From assembly GCF_003014755.1 (NCBI RefSeq), contig NZ_PYAW01000001.1:1302001-1366000 (forward strand): a stretch of DNA of 64,000 nucleotides, written 5' to 3'. The notes beneath the pieces were generated by a model. That model made no database searches. It worked only from the letters and a program-made list of their open reading frames with translations, and was not told where the DNA came from. The translations under genes and the position numbers were made by a program. Position 1 is the stretch's first letter; each line of letters opens with the position of its first letter. Below, piece after piece: positions 62,368 to 64,000 of the stretch. The DNA is from Chitinophaga niastensis (GTDB lineage Bacteria; Bacteroidota; Bacteroidia; Chitinophagales; Chitinophagaceae).

Positions 62368-62383
62368 TGTACTAATTGGTACA
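62368..62383. promoter_or_regulatory. Operator-like palindrome, copy 2, in front of the hydrolase
   Basis: TGTACTAATTGGTACA is an almost perfect 16-base palindrome (one mismatched pair) ending 23 bases before the hydrolase ATG, where a repressor would block transcription or initiation. Confidence 0.6.
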
Positions 62384-62406
62384 GTATAAAATTAAAATAA
62401 AGAAGC

Positions 62407-63279
62407 ATGAAAACATCCTCCACCCAGGTTTTATTTAAAACAGTTGCTATCAACAACCTCGATATCTTTTATCGCGAAGCTGGCCCAAAAGATGCACCGG
62501 TAATATTGCTGCTGCATGGTTTTCCTTCCTCTTCTCATATGTACAGGGACCTCATTACTGATCTGGCAGGTAAATACCACGTGATAGCACCGGATTATCC
62601 AGGATTTGGGTTGAGTAGTAGCCCGGCGCTCACTGCATTTGATTATACATTTGATAACCTGGCTATCATCATGGAACAATTCATTGATAAACTGGGGCTC
62701 ACAAAATTCACCTGGTACCTGCAGGACTATGGCGGTCCTATTGGTTTCAGGATCATAGGCAAAAGACCGGAACTGGTAAGAGCACTTATTATTCAGAATG
62801 CCAACGTATATGTAGAAGGATTGGGCCCTGATGTACAAAGGATAGGTGAACTGCAAAAAGCAGGAGACGAAAATGCTTTGCTTGCCGCCATTGAGCATAA
62901 ACTCTCCTTGGAAAGCATAAAAGGGGAACATCTCTTTGGCGCTGAAAATGAGGAAAGGGTGAGCCCTGATAGCTACCAGCTGGCTCATTTTTACGTGGCA
63001 AGGCCCGGTATTAAAGAGATCCAGGTTGCCTTATTCCAAAATTATGGCACTAATTTCCCAAAATATCCTGAATGGCAGCAGTACCTGAAAACCCATCAGC
63101 CACCCGCTTTAATTGTATGGGGAAAAAACGACCGGATCTTTACAGGCCCCGGTGGAGAGGCTTATAAAAAAGATCTGAAGAATGCAGAAGTACATCTATT
63201 TAATGGCGGTCATTTTATGCTGGAAGAATATCACCAGCCGGTAGCTGCTTTAATAGACGATTTTTTAAACAGATTTTGA
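62407..63279 (+). CDS. Alpha/beta hydrolase (haloalkane dehalogenase / epoxide hydrolase type)
   Basis: 290 residues. The oxyanion-hole motif LLHGFPSSSHMYRDL is at about 35-49. The nucleophile elbow reads WYLQDYGGPIGFRI, so the nucleophile is Asp rather than Ser, as in haloalkane dehalogenases and epoxide hydrolases. GKNDRIF holds the later acid and NGGHFMLEEY the catalytic His. The substrate is unknown. The leader contains two operator-like palindromes, so the gene may be inducible. GAPDH follows 42 bases on. Confidence 0.92.
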   Translation: MKTSSTQVLFKTVAINNLDIFYREAGPKDAPVILLLHGFPSSSHMYRDLITDLAGKYHVIAPDYPGFGLSSSPALTAFDYTFDNLAIIMEQFIDKLGLTKFTWYLQDYGGPIGFRIIGKRPELVRALIIQNANVYVEGLGPDVQRIGELQKAGDENALLAAIEHKLSLESIKGEHLFGAENEERVSPDSYQLAHFYVARPGIKEIQVALFQNYGTNFPKYPEWQQYLKTHQPPALIVWGKNDRIFTGPGGEAYKKDLKNAEVHLFNGGHFMLEEYHQPVAALIDDFLNRF

Positions 63280-63321
63280 TTTTAACACCATACAATATTT
63301 GCAGCTATAAAAATATAAACT

Positions 63322-64000
63322 ATGTCTAACACTAAGATTGCCATCAATGGTTTTGGTCGGATAGGAAGATTATTTTTTCGCGAGATCTTTAATCAACAGG
63401 AGATAGAAGTTATAGCTATTAACGATTTAACAAGTCCGGCAGTACTGGCGCATCTGCTGAAATATGATACCGCGCAGGGACGATTTGATGCAGCTATAAA
63501 AGCTACTGCGGATGCCATTATAGTAAACGGGAAAGAAATAAAAATTTACGCAAAAAGAAATCCTGCTGAAATACCATGGGGAGCACATGCGATAGATGTG
63601 GTGTTGGAAAGCACCGGTTTTTTCACAGACAAATCCACTGCAGCGGCGCATTTACAAGCCGGTGCTAAAAAAGTAGTGATATCTGCACCTGCTACAGGCG
63701 ATTTGAAAACGATTGTGTTTAATGTGAATCACGCCATACTGGATGGCACAGAAAGTATCATCAGCTGTGCCTCCTGCACCACCAATTGTTTAGCACCGAT
63801 GGCGCAGGTGCTGGACGATTCATTTGGTATTGCTACAGGTTTAATGACTACCATTCACGCCTATACGAATGATCAGAATATCCAGGATGCGCCACATGCC
63901 AAAGGTGATTTGAGGCGTGCAAGAGCCGCTGCACAAAACATTATTCCTACCAGCACCGGCGCTGCAAAAGCAATCGGTTTAGTATTGCCAAACCTGAAAG
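63322..64000 (+). CDS. gap: Glyceraldehyde-3-phosphate dehydrogenase, type I (3' end outside window)
   Basis: The first 226 residues are present; the gene runs off the right edge. The Rossmann loop is [12 protein letters not shown] with Asp35 in AINDLTSPA (NAD-specific type). The catalytic Cys152 is in [13 protein letters not shown] and His179 in [10 protein letters not shown]. It oxidises glyceraldehyde 3-phosphate in glycolysis. It may be co-transcribed with the upstream hydrolase, but its high expression in most cells makes its own promoter likely. Confidence 0.96.
   Translation, partial: MSNTKIAINGFGRIGRLFFREIFNQQEIEVIAINDLTSPAVLAHLLKYDTAQGRFDAAIKATADAIIVNGKEIKIYAKRNPAEIPWGAHAIDVVLESTGFFTDKSTAAAHLQAGAKKVVISAPATGDLKTIVFNVNHAILDGTESIISCASCTTNCLAPMAQVLDDSFGIATGLMTTIHAYTNDQNIQDAPHAKGDLRRARAAAQNIIPTSTGAAKAIGLVLPNLK

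Larger units (their letters stand above)
61863..62406. other. Intergenic region between pbpC and the alpha/beta hydrolase
   Basis: A 544-base divergent gap. It holds two short ATG frames (39 residues at 62101-62220 and 24 residues at 62270-62344), one strong hairpin (62142-62168) and two related palindromic operator-like sites (62224 and 62368). No element of families A to C is present. Neither short frame is recognised as a gene. Confidence 0.6.

Overview
The window looks like chromosome from a gliding member of the Bacteroidota, most likely the Chitinophagaceae (Chitinophaga-like). This is an inference from gene content: gldB, gldF and gldG, a MurF-alanine racemase fusion, an Oar-like TonB-dependent receptor, a split transketolase, a DUF5777 barrel, and ribosome-binding sites that are mostly weak or absent. 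I saw no tRNA, rRNA, CRISPR array, prophage, integrase or transposase. Both edges cut genes: murF-alr on the left and glyceraldehyde-3-phosphate dehydrogenase on the right.

Layout. 1-7.9 kb: MurF-Alr, TerC, the gliding ABC components GldG and GldF, IscU and IscS, and methylmalonyl-CoA epimerase. 8-16 kb: a large Oar-like receptor, stand-alone MurF, then a run of exported proteins (cytochrome-like lipoprotein, YceI, DUF5777, DUF4157) and ApaG. 16-22 kb: GldB, an outer-membrane barrel, NadE, SerS and a GNAT acetyltransferase. 22-28.5 kb: a molybdenum cofactor island (ThiF-rhodanese, TauE, MoaA, DUF7009, MoaD, MoaE, MobA, MoaC, MoeA) with no molybdoenzyme in view. 28.5-36 kb: a DUF1800/DUF1501 pair, a lipoprotein and two peptide transporters (OPT and POT). 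36-43.5 kb: PurD and the rod-shape operon mreB-mreC-mreD-mrdA-rodA. 43.6-47.6 kb: an MBL hydrolase, an AraC regulator with an NTF2-like protein, and an ECF sigma / anti-sigma-like / Spy-like operon. 47.9-54.6 kb: half a transketolase, GalE, RfbA, PiT with DUF47, an LpxH-like phosphoesterase, an orphan protein and a YHS lipoprotein. 54.8-64 kb: M13 peptidase, membrane protein, group III truncated haemoglobin, RarA, PbpC, alpha/beta hydrolase and GAPDH.

The most striking non-coding feature is a set of about sixteen intergenic inverted repeats (about 2.2 kb in total). In most of them the arms are built from degenerate short tandem words: heptamers TTAGCNN (family A) or AATTACG (family C), and nonamers around TGATT (family B). 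Nearly every element touches, or lies within a few bases of, the stop codon of at least one flanking gene. Six of eight convergent gaps hold one and none of nine divergent gaps does. They look like transcript-end elements or a repeat family tolerated only there. One of them supplies the last five sense codons of mobA.

The second notable point is IscU. It has Tyr37 where the family normally has one of its three cluster-ligand cysteines, while its partner IscS looks intact.
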